Below are positions 1 to 11,300 of a stretch of 64,000 nucleotides of DNA, piece after piece. Numbering within the stretch: the stretch's first letter is position 1; the number at the start of each line of letters is the position of its first letter. A program made the translations under genes and the position numbers. This stretch comes from Nematostella vectensis. Its lineage: Eukaryota > Cnidaria > Anthozoa > Actiniaria > Edwardsiidae. The notes beneath the pieces are model-generated. The model had not been told where the DNA came from and searched no databases. It was given only the letters and a program-made list of their open reading frames with translations. Location of the stretch: positions 7,179,219 to 7,243,218 of the forward strand of contig NC_064046.1 of NCBI RefSeq assembly GCF_932526225.1, read 5' to 3'.

Positions 1-1110
1 ACAATCCTCAATCAGCCACACACAATCCTCAATCAGCCACACACAACCATCAAGCAACCATCACAATCCTCAATCAGCCACACACAATCATCAAGCAAAC
101 ATCACAATCCTCAATCAGCCCCACACAATCCTCAATCAGCCACACACAACCATCAAGCAACCATCACAATCCTCAATCAGCCACACACAATCATCAAGCA
201 AACATCACAATCCTCAATCAGCCCCACACAATCATCAAGCAAACATCACAATCCTTAACCAGCCACACACAATCCTCAATCAGCCACACACAATCATCAA
301 GCAAACATCACAATCCTCAATCAGCCACACACAATAATCAAGCAAACATCACAATCCTCAATCAGCCACACACAATCATCAAGCAAACATCACAATCCTC
401 AATCAGCCACACACAATCATCAAGCAAACATCACAATCCTCAATCAGCCACACACAATCATCAAGCAAACATCACAATCCTCAATCAGCCACACACAATC
501 ACCTAGCAAACATCACAATCCTCAATCAGCCACACACAATCACCAAGCAAACATCACAATCCTCAATCAGCCACACACAATCATCAAGCAAACATCACAA
601 TCCTCAATCAGCCACACACAATCATCAAGCAAACATCACAATCCTCAATCAGCCACACACAATCATCAAGCAAACATCACAATCCTCAATCCGCCACACA
701 CAATCATCAAGCAAACATCACAACCCTCAATCAGCCACACACAATCATCAAGCAAAAATCACAATCCTCAATCAGCCACACACAATCATCAAGCAAACAT
801 CACAATCCTCAATCAGCCACACACAATCATCAAGCAAACATCACAATCCTCAATCAGCCACACACAATCATCAAGCAAACATCACAATCCTCAATCAGCC
901 ACACACAATCACCTAGCAAACATCACAATCCTCAATCAGCCACACACAATCACCAAGCAAACATCACAATCCTCAATCAGCCACACACAATCATCAAGCA
1001 AACATCACAATCCTCAATCAGCCACACACAATCATCAAGCAAACATCACAATCCTTAACCAGCCACACACAATCATCAAACAAACAACAAAATCCTCAAT
1101 CAGTCACATA
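1..1110. repeat. 41-bp minisatellite in intron of SHARPIN-like gene
   Basis: About 27 head-to-tail copies of a C/A-rich unit of about 41 bp (CAATCCTCAATCAGCC followed by ACACACAATCATCAAGC and AAACATCA), cut by the left window edge. Variants (CACCTAGC, CCGCCAC, CTTAACC) recur at regular intervals, and the blocks near 380-660 and 760-1060 resemble each other, so larger segments were duplicated. It lies downstream of the UBL-start exon of the minus-strand gene, presumably in its next intron. Confidence 0.9.
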
Positions 1111-1199
1111 CAATCACAGCATCATTCTTACTAATAATTATCATAACCATCATCATCACCACCACAAAAATTTCAAATTGGGTTTAATAGTTTGCTCAC

Positions 1200-4100
1200 C
1201 TCATTTTGCAGTTTTTCAATGGTTGTATTTAAAGGTATTTGTAGATTAAATGCCCCTCCTGAAGTCTCACTGTCCTCGACCACAACACGCAACCTAAAGA
1301 GAACATGTAAGAGTTATAATTACAATTACAATTCTACGTGTGCCCTGCATGCTAGGGCTCACACGCAGGACAACTAATATTATTCAAATTGATTGTAACA
1401 AAAGGCTAAATTAATAAAAACTAATTTACACCATTACAAACAAGTAGCCAGATCAGTTATTTAGGATAGTAATGGAAACGTTGATAAAAAACAGTTACTC
1501 AGACGGAAATAAAAATAAGGCATTACAATGTTAATAGAAGCAAGTTCTTTTATCTACTTTTATTTGGCTTTTTCTTCCAAATATTCCTTGTCATTCAACT
1601 TTCTTTAGCACCAGGTGAAACAAAGAAAGGACATGACTGCGGCAAGTAAGTCAGTTACTTGTGGATCCTCAAAGAAATAAGATTACACCATCTACTGTAC
1701 TGTAAGATAAACAAACTGCAATTCTTAAGCATTGAGTAAATCAAAGTCATTAAACCTAAAATTCCTTAAAAATAAAAATAATATAGAAACAGATACAAAT
1801 ATCCAATTACCCTCATGGCAAATCTTGCAAATAAATTGTGCACTCAACTTGAAATTAGTCTTTATAAAATTGGTGATAAATTTCCTACCTTACTGTCTTT
1901 TCTTTAATGACTTCAACTGTAGATTGTTTTTGGTCCTTAGGTTTAACAGTCAAAGCCAGTTTTTTTGAAGCCAAAGTTCTGACCATGTTGATTGCTTGAG
2001 CTGTGTCGCCCATTTCAATTGCAGATTCTAATGCAGCACAGCAATTGTCTATAAAATATTAATGAATGTTAAGATGTATCAGGTTTTTACAATTCTATCA
2101 TCTGGTTACTGTAAATAATGAAATATATGACGATGACAATGCTGGTGAGACTGGTGATGAAGGTGGTGGTGGTGTTGATGGTGTTGATGGTGGTGGTGGT
2201 GACGAAGGTGCTGGTGGTGTTGAAGGTGCTGGTGGTGTTGAAGATGCTGGTGGTGTTGAAGATGCTGGTGGTGGTTGTGATGGTGCTGATGAGGATGATA
2301 ATGATGATAATAATGTGGGGAAATTCAAGTGCTTTCCACCATGAATTTGCATTGCAAATAGAAACACTGCAAAAATTGATACTAAGGAAATGCTTCCAAA
2401 ATCTTGTGACACCTGCCTAATGCAGGTGAGTTGGCAGCTATGCATTTACATAATATTTTGATGGCTGTAAGATGGTGCATTACACTTGCTCCAAGCCAGT
2501 CTCTCGGAAAGCGAGCAAGGTCATGCATTGGTGCCAACATTGGTACCAACGTCAATGATGAGGGGGCAGTACTGTACATCAGAAGGGAAGTAAGGGGAAC
2601 TGACAGTGCTACGCGATGCAACATTTTTTTAGATGCCCCTAAATAGTTTTAGAAATCCACACTGCATTATACACTTTTTAAACTCCGTCATCACTTCCGG
2701 GACCATGATGGAAGTAGAACTTAAAGTAACAGGAGCTTATACCCCCCCCCCAGAGTAACAAGCAACCTTATAATGGCCATGTAAGGACACACCACCTACT
2801 AACCTACAGAGCTATCTGATGTACTTGTCTGGTAATGTGATGAGATGTTTGGAGTTCTTGGGCTGGGGCTCCTTGGAGACGCCATTGCTACAGGTGGCGG
2901 TGAAGGGTAACTAGCAGTGTATACAGGAAGACTTGCGACCGATGATTTAGGGACAACTGAAGGGCTAAGTGGCCTGTACAGATCTGTGGTTGGGTAGTGC
3001 TGGAATTGAGTTGATGCAGGGCGGCCCCAAGCCTCTTTTGGGATGGGGAACTGTGGGGAAGTAGCTGGGTTCTCTCTTGGGCAAGCTGAAAATGGTGCCA
3101 ATATTTGAGTACATTTTTTTAATTAGCATGGGCTCCCATCCCTGACCGATCAGCCGGTCGGTCGGTCGGTCGGCCGGTCGGTTGATTGATTGGTCAGGAG
3201 TGATGATTTTGGATCATATTTAAGCAGTAACATGAGACTGGACCAAGGTTTTACCTGTAAGCGTGTTTTGGACAACCACTGAAAATTTTCCACCATCAGA
3301 ATCTTTGCCAAGCATCAGACCAAACACAATATGTCTGCTTACATGGATCTCATGCCATGTAGGCTGAACAACATTATACACAATGCCTTGATGGAGAGTG
3401 ATATCTACTGTGACCTAGAAATCAAAAGAGTACAGTATATTGCATCTTATTTGTTACCAAGACAGTAATATCTAAAGTGACCTAGAAAATCGAAGGAATA
3501 CAGTACATTGAAAGCTCACCCACGCTCGAAGGTCCAGCGTACATTGCGGCCGCTCCCAAAGGTCACTCTCTTGAAAGAGCCGCTGGAAAAGTTTATCTAG
3601 TAAGACTAGTTCTGGGGGCGTGACAAGTCGCCAATTTAAAACTGACAGTCGATGAAATTAAAACTATTCTGATGGAATTGAACACAGTTTCTTTCTTCAA
3701 GATACCAAAATGGAACATCAGAAATATGTTCCTTTCCTGTTCCAGTCTGCACACTAAATCGTTGTCTTTTTTTTTTATTAGTTTGAACTTTTTGGGAAGA
3801 AACGCTGTCGTGGACAAAATGTGGGAAATTTAGCCTTTGTTAAAAGTTATTTTCATGCTGCAGCCCGACGTTCCAGCAGGGAATTTTACTTAAACATAAA
3901 GTTTACTTAAACTCAAAAAAGGATTCATCTCAATATAGATCTGATCTCCAAGCGCTTGGAGATTCTTCCCTTGTAGTTGGACGATCAACTTCAGTGGACA
4001 AACGGCCACAATGACAGGGTTCTCAGGAACATTTGAGTCACCAAATTTGTGGTCTTCTTTGAAAAGAAGGGACAAGATTTGAAATACCATGATTTTACCA

Positions 4101-4916
4101 AAGCCTATTGGTAGCTGAGCAAAAACATCGCTCTTTTCCACTTAACACGACTGTATCACAAGAAATTGTTCTGGCTTTAGAGTTTCTCTTATCGTACAAA
4201 ACAAAGAAACTGAATCCATAAAACAGACAAAGCATTTGTCAGGATTTACAAGTAAACACTGCTGTGCTATGATTGGGCCTTTTTTTCTCAACTTAAAAAG
4301 GCCTAATCGCAGCACAGCAGCTCCCAGCGTTTTGGATCTTAAAATTGTTATAAACTTTTCCAGCGGCTCTTTCGCGAGAGTGACCATGGGAGCCCCCGCA
4401 AAGTGCGCTGGATCTTCGAGCAGGATGTGTCGCCAAAAGAGTAATATCTAATTATGAACTAGACGTTTTACAAACTACAAGAAATACATGATTCCTCACC
4501 TGCTGCTGTACGAGTTTGAAATCATAATCTTTAGAATTATATTCAAAATCTTATGATAATTTACTCATAAAATATCCGCCCTCCTGTTTACTGCGAATTC
4601 GCTGACTTTACAAAGAAATAGTAAGATCACCGCCAGATTAAGAGTAGCGTGAGGAATTCGATTGGCTAAAAAATCTAATTGAAAGGGTTTTTCCATAGTA
4701 TCAATGGCTTACCGATCCACTACTTTCCAGGCGCCCAAATATCTTGTAAACCCTTCCGTGTTGAGTGCTTTGCTGTAGCAAGAGATGAATTGTCGAATAC
4801 TCATTGACTTCTCCAACCGGTTGCCATCGTTCTGTTTCAAGGTCGCACTGAAAAACGAGCGCTCTACAGCTCGCAAATGACATAGGAAAGTTGGTGTCCA
4901 TTAACGCAGTTTTCAT
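1200..4916 (-). CDS. SHARPIN/HOIL-1-like protein (EVH1 + LTM-like helices + UBL), 5' part
   Basis: Five exons on the minus strand join in frame with consensus splice sites: 4916-4713, 3414-3255, 3085-2804, 2048-1889 and 1293-1200, giving 300 codons. The gene continues past the window. Exons 1-2 form an EVH1/WH1-type PH-fold: ALVFQCDLETERWQPVG matches the conserved strand with the ligand-binding Trp, and GIVYNVVQPTWHEIHVSRHI then VFGL match the end of EVH1. Exon 3 is a Ser/Pro-rich linker. Exon 4 encodes ALESAIEMGDTAQAINMVRT then LASKKLALTVK, closely resembling the helical linear-ubiquitin-assembly tethering motif of SHARPIN and HOIL-1. Exon 5 begins a UBL (LRVVVEDSETSGGAF...TTIEKLQNE) in the same relative position as in those proteins. 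In vertebrates these proteins bind HOIP and act in linear ubiquitin/NF-kB signalling. The start at 4916 is the first ATG before the EVH1 strand; another Met lies 5 codons on. Which family member it is remains open because zinc fingers would lie outside the window. Confidence 0.72.
2133..2325. repeat. GGT/GAT-rich triplet-hexamer repeat
   Basis: Imperfect GGTGGT/GTTGAT/GAAGATGCT repeat in the intron between exons 3 and 4 of the SHARPIN-like gene. Both strands are open in several frames only because the unit length is a multiple of three. Confidence 0.8.
3140..3190. repeat. GGTC tetranucleotide microsatellite
   Basis: CGGTCGGTCGGTCGGTCGG followed by GATTGATTGG, a short tetranucleotide run in the intron between exons 2 and 3 of the SHARPIN-like gene. 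Confidence 0.8.
3524..4421 (-). mobile_element. Inverted-repeat element carrying a decayed RecQ-like helicase fragment
   Basis: A roughly 72-bp inverted repeat bounds this 0.9-kb segment: 3524-3596 reads GCTCGAAGGTCCAGCG...GAGCCGCTGGAAAAGTTTAT, and the reverse complement of 4350-4421 reads the same with about 80-85% identity. Inside, the minus strand encodes a SF2/RecQ-like N-terminal piece (LKPEQFLVIQSC, then after an in-frame TAA, KSDVFAQLPIGFGKIMVFQ). The Walker A lysine is followed by Ile rather than Ser/Thr, and the fragment ends after motif Ia, so it cannot be an active helicase. No transposase and no clear target-site duplication are seen. It sits in intron 1 of the SHARPIN-like gene. 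It could be a non-autonomous DNA transposon that captured helicase sequence, or an inverted duplication of a helicase pseudogene. Confidence 0.6.
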
Positions 4917-5352
4917 AGTGGGAAAGCAAGCGTGAGGACGATTTAAGAGGGCAACTCATAGTCGGAAAAGGAGGGAGAAACTCAACTCTCGGCGCGCTTT
5001 CACTTTCATGAGGGGATTCCCCACTACGTCACTACACAGGAAACCCGCAAGTGGTGAAAAGTAAAATGCAATTTTTGGGAGAAATCCACTCCAACAAAAC
5101 TCAGGGAATACGATGGAAAATCGAAGTTGGAAAATATATTTTTAAAAAGGGAAAGACAATAACTACTTGATTTACCCTAATATCATTTAGTAATTTTCAC
5201 AAAAAGTCCGCTGACACATCCAAGATCGCTCTCGTAGATGATATTTGCGCGAGTCAGCGGCTACACGTAGGCTATTTGTGTGCACATGCGCGATCAAACA
5301 CACCGCATTGTTTTTAGCGCAGGCTCACTTGCACGTGGGGAAGAAATTCAAG
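4917..5352. promoter_or_regulatory. Putative bidirectional promoter between SHARPIN-like gene and DDX27
   Basis: The first ATGs of two divergent genes are only 436 bp apart. The interval holds CG-containing stretches (CTCTCGGCGCGC near 4990; GCGCGAGTCAGCGG near 5250; a CACGTG E-box near 5333) and no obvious TATA box next to either start, as expected for a shared housekeeping promoter. Transcription starts cannot be placed from sequence alone. Confidence 0.45.
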
Positions 5353-8300
5353 ATGGCCGCTGTTTTGCCGTTTGTTGGCACTATAGAATCCGACGAAGAA
5401 ATCGATGTTTTAGACGAAGAGAAGGACAGTGACGATGACAAAGAGGTACATATTAGTGATAAATATTCTTAAATGCTATTTAGACTCTCAAGTTTTACAT
5501 TCCCACGCTAATCTTATGTTTGTTTTGGTGGTCAATGTAGTCGAGAAAGAAGAAAAAAGATCAGAAATCCAGTAAAAAGAAGGAATCAGCCTTATTCGAA
5601 GACGGATTTAAATTTGCTGATGATGACGACTTTGCCGAGAAAACGTGGGATCTTGACCTTGCGATAAAGACAGCAAAGAAGAAAGAAGAATCGGTAGGCA
5701 TTGTCACGAAGTTCTTGTAGACTGATGTACTTAGACTACTTATCCGAAATAAAGAACTAAACAATAATGCTCTTTTTTCGCTAAATTTTAACATATAAAG
5801 ATCGTCTCACTCGCTGCCCATAAAAGCAGATATTATCATTGAAGAGTGTAATCCATGTTCGGACTAAACAACAACATTTTGCCGAGAACCCTGTCAATGG
5901 CTCTAATGATCAAAACATTGCCGAATCACCAAACATAGTACAAGTAATCTTTAATCTTTAATCTTTAATCTTTAATTGACTTTGCCCACGGAGAAAAAAA
6001 AATACACATACATAATACGTTATACATGAGAAACAGAACATAAATACATACAATAACGAAAGGGCAGGGTATCCGCCACAGCTAGGCCAATTACGGCGGA
6101 CCCGAGTTTAAAATGTGTAAAAGTTACAAGGTCACAAAAACTAAATTAGAAACAACATGAAATTTGGTGCGTTAGCACCCTGGCCCGATTGCAGGTGAGG
6201 CAGACAGATTTCCATGAGCGCGGATCCTCTGGATCGTAAGTTATCGAAAGAGCATTTAAGTAGTAATTTAATAAAGCGCGCTTGAAAGAAGCATGGTCAG
6301 AGTAGCTAGAACTATTTAACAAATTAGTGAGAGTGTTCCATATTCTTGTACAACGGTTTAAATATGATTTTTGAAAAGCAGAAGTTTTGCATTTGCGAGC
6401 GAAGAATTGTGGTGCGCTTGAGTTTGTAGATGATCTCGTAGGACGGACTGAGCGAACTTTGGGAACAATTGATGGATTAATATTGACAAGCCCATTTATG
6501 ATTTTATAAAAGTATGACATGTCCAAATATTCGTGCCAATACGATAGTGGCAATAATTTAAGTTGAATAAGTCTTTCTTTGTATGTTTGGCTGCATCTAA
6601 ATGGGAGTCCTAACATGTACTTGCTAGCTCGTCTTTGGATTCTTTCAACTCGTCTAATCAGGTCCTTTGTCTGCGGTGCCCACAGTTGTGTTGCGTATCC
6701 TAGGTGAGGACGTACTAGGGCGAGATACATCGATCTTCTTATGTTGGTTTTCTTTATGGATCTTGAGTGTCTTCTAACGAACCCCAGCGTCCTGTTGGCC
6801 TTACTACATGCCTCGTCAACTTGCTTAGTCCAAGAGAGGTCGTCTGACATCCAGACGCCGAGATCCTTCTCCGTCTCAGTGCAGGCTAAAGGCAAACCGC
6901 CAAGCGAATATGTTTTGAGAACTGGTTTACGCTTTCGCGAAACCCGCATGACTTTGCTCTTTGTTTGATTAAATGTCATGCCTGTCGATGCCGCCCAGCC
7001 ATTTAGACTGTTCAGGTCAGATTGTAACACATCCGTGTCGTCCGCCGAGTTGATAACATTAAAGACCTTAGTGTCGTCTGCAAATGTCGCAACACTGCAT
7101 GAGCAAACTGAATCTGGCAAGTCATTTGCGAAGAGGACGAACAGTATAGGACCGAGAATTGACCCTTGCGGGACGCCGGAAGTCACAGGTTGACATGTTG
7201 AGACCCCCCCTGGAATAGCTACGCGTTGGCTCCGATTGGTGATATATGATGTAAACCACTTCAACAGATTTCCGCCAAAACCATATTGGACTAGTTTCCG
7301 TGTTAGCATACGGTGGCTTACTCTATCGAAAGCCTTTGACATATCAAGGTATACAACATCAATTTGGTTCCCATTGTCTAAGTGAGAGCCAATAGTGTCA
7401 AGGACTTCCACCAGCTGGGTGACACAAGAGCGGCCTGCAATAAACCCATGTTGACACCTCTGGATGAGGCAGTGCACCCTCTCTCTTATCTTATTAAATA
7501 CACAACGTTCCATAATTTTCGACACAACAGACAAGAGTGATATCGGTCTGTAATTTTCAACTTGTTGAGCAGAGTCTTTCTTGTAAACAGGAACGATATG
7601 AGCAATTTTCCATTCAGAAGGAAATTTGCCAAGCTTGATAGACTTATTGAAAATCTGACAAAGAGAGGGAGCAATCACAGCCGCGGTCTCTTTTAGTAAT
7701 CTGACGGGGATGTTATCTGGTCCAGAAGCTTTACTGGCGTCCAGCCCCCTGATAACCGATAATATATCATTTATATCGAATGAAATATTAGATAGCTCGG
7801 GTACAGGGAGTGCACAATGTTCCGGGTCAGTGTTTAGGTCTTGAAGAGAATCTTTTAAAAACACTGAAGCAAAGTATTTATTAAATAAATTTGCAATTGC
7901 TTCCGGATCATCAGCTGTGGTTCTTAGTGGCGTGGGGTCCTGGGAACCAGTGGGTGGATTTACGGTTGCCATAGAGACGTGAGATGGGAGCCCACGTGAT
8001 TTGGATTTCTGTTTTAGAACAGACCAAAAGCGTTTGGTGTTGTTTTTATAGTCCCGTTCGAGAGACTGGAAAAAGTTTTCACGACTTTCCCGCAGTGCTT
8101 TGAATTTTTCCCTCAGAGACGCTTTAGCAGGGGTCTTTTTTAGACGCCTTCGAGTCGTTTCTTTCTTCTTAATTAGGTCGAGAATAGTTCCATTCATCCA
8201 AGGTACTGGATTGCGACCCCTAAGCTTTTTGGATGGAACGTGATCTGCTACGGCAGCCAAAAATAGATCTTTCCAATTTTGCCAGTCCGTGTCAATATCG

Positions 8301-11300
8301 CTGTTTTCGTTAGAGCTCATTGTCAATTCTAATGCACTGAGAGAGGCGCGCAAGCCATCAAAATCGGCTTTTGTATAGTTGTAGACTGAACGGTGGAATT
8401 TGGACGGTGCTTTAACAAACGCAGAGAACTCAAAACAGACCACACCATGATCGGAAAACACTCCTGCTTCATTAGGAGACAATACCTCATTCACACATAC
8501 TTGATCGGAGGCATTAGTAATAACCAAGTCAAGTATTTTATCACCCCGTGTTGGAAAATGGTTCATTTGTGATAGATAGTGGTCATTAAGAATCTCAGTG
8601 AAAGAACGCTCTCTGGCACCTAATGATTGTAAATAAAAGGCTGTAGATGATTTTTAGCCTACAATAAACTTACTTATTTGACTGACTTTTGATAACAGAC
8701 GTGACTTGAGATCAACGAGCAACATGCTCAGGCAAACAACATGGCGCTTCGTTGAGCATTCAAAACGATGTTTGTATAAACATTGCCGAAACCAGAAGAA
8801 ATGTCACTTTTCGGTTTTGGTACGGTACTTTTCTTAATATTTCCCAATGCTATCTATCTGCTATCTTTAATTTTTACAGTGGTTTCCATAAACTTGTACA
8901 AAAAAAAAACACTAGCCAATGTGAAGTAAAGAGAACAAAGATAGTGTATTGGTGATAAATAAGCCCCTCTGATAAGGTAAACTGTATTCCATGGGGTTAC
9001 TGGGATATGTAAACCACCAAAATAGTTTCAGTTGAAAAAGGAATATGTACACTTATAAGGAAATCACATAGAAAAAATAAACTATCACATGATCATTTCT
9101 AATTTACAATATGGTTATTATGGTAGTCAATCACCTGTATTTGAAATACATAGTTAGGAGTTATAGTTATGTCATCACATCCATCAAATAAACTAAAAAC
9201 CTAAGAGTTTGCTTTCTAAACGCAAAGTCTAACACAAGATAAGACAAGCGAGTTTTCTAAGCAAAAATAAACTAACTTTTTAAAACCGTTTAACTAAACA
9301 ATTGAAGTAAGGATGCTGATATTATATGCCATAGATACACAGTCAAACAGGTTTCTTATCTTTTCCGGTTCTACTTTTATTTCAATTTTACAGCCACTTG
9401 CTCCAATGCATGTCACGTATTGTGTCAATTTCCCCCCTTTTGGAAACTCAATGATTTTGGCAACTGAAAAAATTATCCACATATCAGGTGTTTGGTATAA
9501 ATAAATAGCTGAATTCCAAGATAAAAACTTTATTTACCTTTTTTTTTACTTTTGGAGGCTCAAACTCAAAGACAGGCGTACTTAGAAAAAGCAATGGTAT
9601 AGGCGGTGGTTTGTGTTTTTGATGGGAGCTCGACTGTTTGGAGGATATGGAAGCTCAAACTCGTAGACAGGCGTACTAAGAAAAAGCAATGGTATAGGCA
9701 GTGGTTTGTGTTTTTGATGGGAGTTCGACAAAGACAGCGCGATCTGGCAGGAAGAAAAAAACAAACAACCAAAAAATCCAAATTTATAACTCGGGCATTC
9801 CACAGAAAGCCCAGGTAATAAGGGAAATTCCTTCTTGTCCCATCCTGAGTATGTGGCCAAGAAATTTTAGGGGGCGGCATTTTATTTCTTCTGTCATGTT
9901 GTTTGAACCAGTTTTTAACTCGTGAATGCTAGCAAAGCATTTACAAGTTATTGGATGAACTTCTGTGTCACTCGATTGTCGGATCGATCATCCGTAAACT
10001 TTTTGTGGTCTTTCTGTGCTTGAGCAACACAGCAATCCTTAAATCATATATATACTTCCGGTTAAAGCCTAGTACTATAAAAGGGCTATGTCATCGGCCT
10101 GTGACCGCTACGGTCATTCTTGAGTATGACCGTAAAGTATATATAAGCTAGTTTTTTTCAGGAACGTCTTCCATGTGGGTTGAGCGTGCGCATGCGCCTT
10201 CATCACTGACGTCAGTCTACTATGGTTCAGTTCGAAGCTGTTAGTTTGCAAACAAAACAAGTAAAATGCTAGCAAAGCTTTTAATTCTCTTTGTTTTAGA
10301 ACTTGCTGATTCGCGTCTCTGGGTTTTCGTGTTGTTTGCTTGAATTTGTGCTCAAAAAGTGAATAGCCAAAACTGCGATTTTTAAGTCCGAGAAACACAA
10401 TGGAAAAGCCTCTGTTAAGCAGGGTCTCTGTTTGCAGGGTAATAAAAAAAAAGCCTCTGTTAGAAGGACAAAATAGAAGAGGATAGATTTCCTCAAATTA
10501 ATTAATTCTTCCCAATCAGCTAAACTAAATATCAAACAAAACTCGTACAAACACATGGCCCTCGCTCATTCATCGAATAACGATTTTGCGCCTTTCTAGA
10601 ATTTTGACATGCATAAAACACATTGTATGACAGTAGCGTGATCAATTATTGCGGGTATTTTAATTTGATTCCGGAAAGAATATGCTGAAATTTGACATGC
10701 TAGCAAAAACTTTTCGAACGGTACAATACCAATAGCATTAAAACTAATTTAGTTACTGCTTGATTCAGTAATTCCACGTTAGTCTAGTGGTGCGGATACT
10801 TGTCTTGGGCTGCAGGGACCCAGGTTAAATTCCCACTGACAGCATTTTTTTTCTTTTTTTTTATTATAACAATAATGATAAATATTTAATAATTATACTG
10901 ATCTCGGTGTGTCATGACATCAAAAAGAAAAAAAAGGTGTAAGGACATTTTTGTGTACTCTCAGCATCTTGGATGTGTTCTTTCTTTTATGCACACAAGA
11001 AAATAACTAGAAAAAAATTGCATTCACGAGTTGGCTCACAGAGCCTTTGATTGTAGTTGAGGTTATCTTATGAGGCAGAGTATCTAGATGAGAGTCCATC
11101 TATTTCCTTGCTTTAATATGCTTTAATAAAGTGCATAACAAACGGAATGATGGACAACTACAAACGGGATTTGACCGAGCTAGTCCCAGACCTTCCACAG
11201 GTATCCCAAGTAATTCTCTATCCCCCCCCAAGTCTTTAAGTGTTCCTGTGGTATAACTACTTGTGGAGGAGCAGTAAAGACTGATATAAAATATAACAAA

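Larger units (their letters stand above)
8641..11092. other. DDX27 intron 2 middle segment
   Basis: AT-rich intronic DNA between the LINE and the gypsy element. It holds a 95-bp-period tandem duplication (9564-9723) and a degenerate tRNA-like sequence (10772-10845). No other coding feature is recognised; the short ORFs here look like chance. Confidence 0.6.

Noticed and set aside
1-1110. CRISPR-like array
   Set aside because: Units are contiguous without unique spacers, in a eukaryotic intron; a plain minisatellite.
2098-2445. Pro/Ser-rich or Gly/Asp-rich ORFs on both strands
   Set aside because: Come from the GGT/GAT repeat in an intron of the SHARPIN-like gene.
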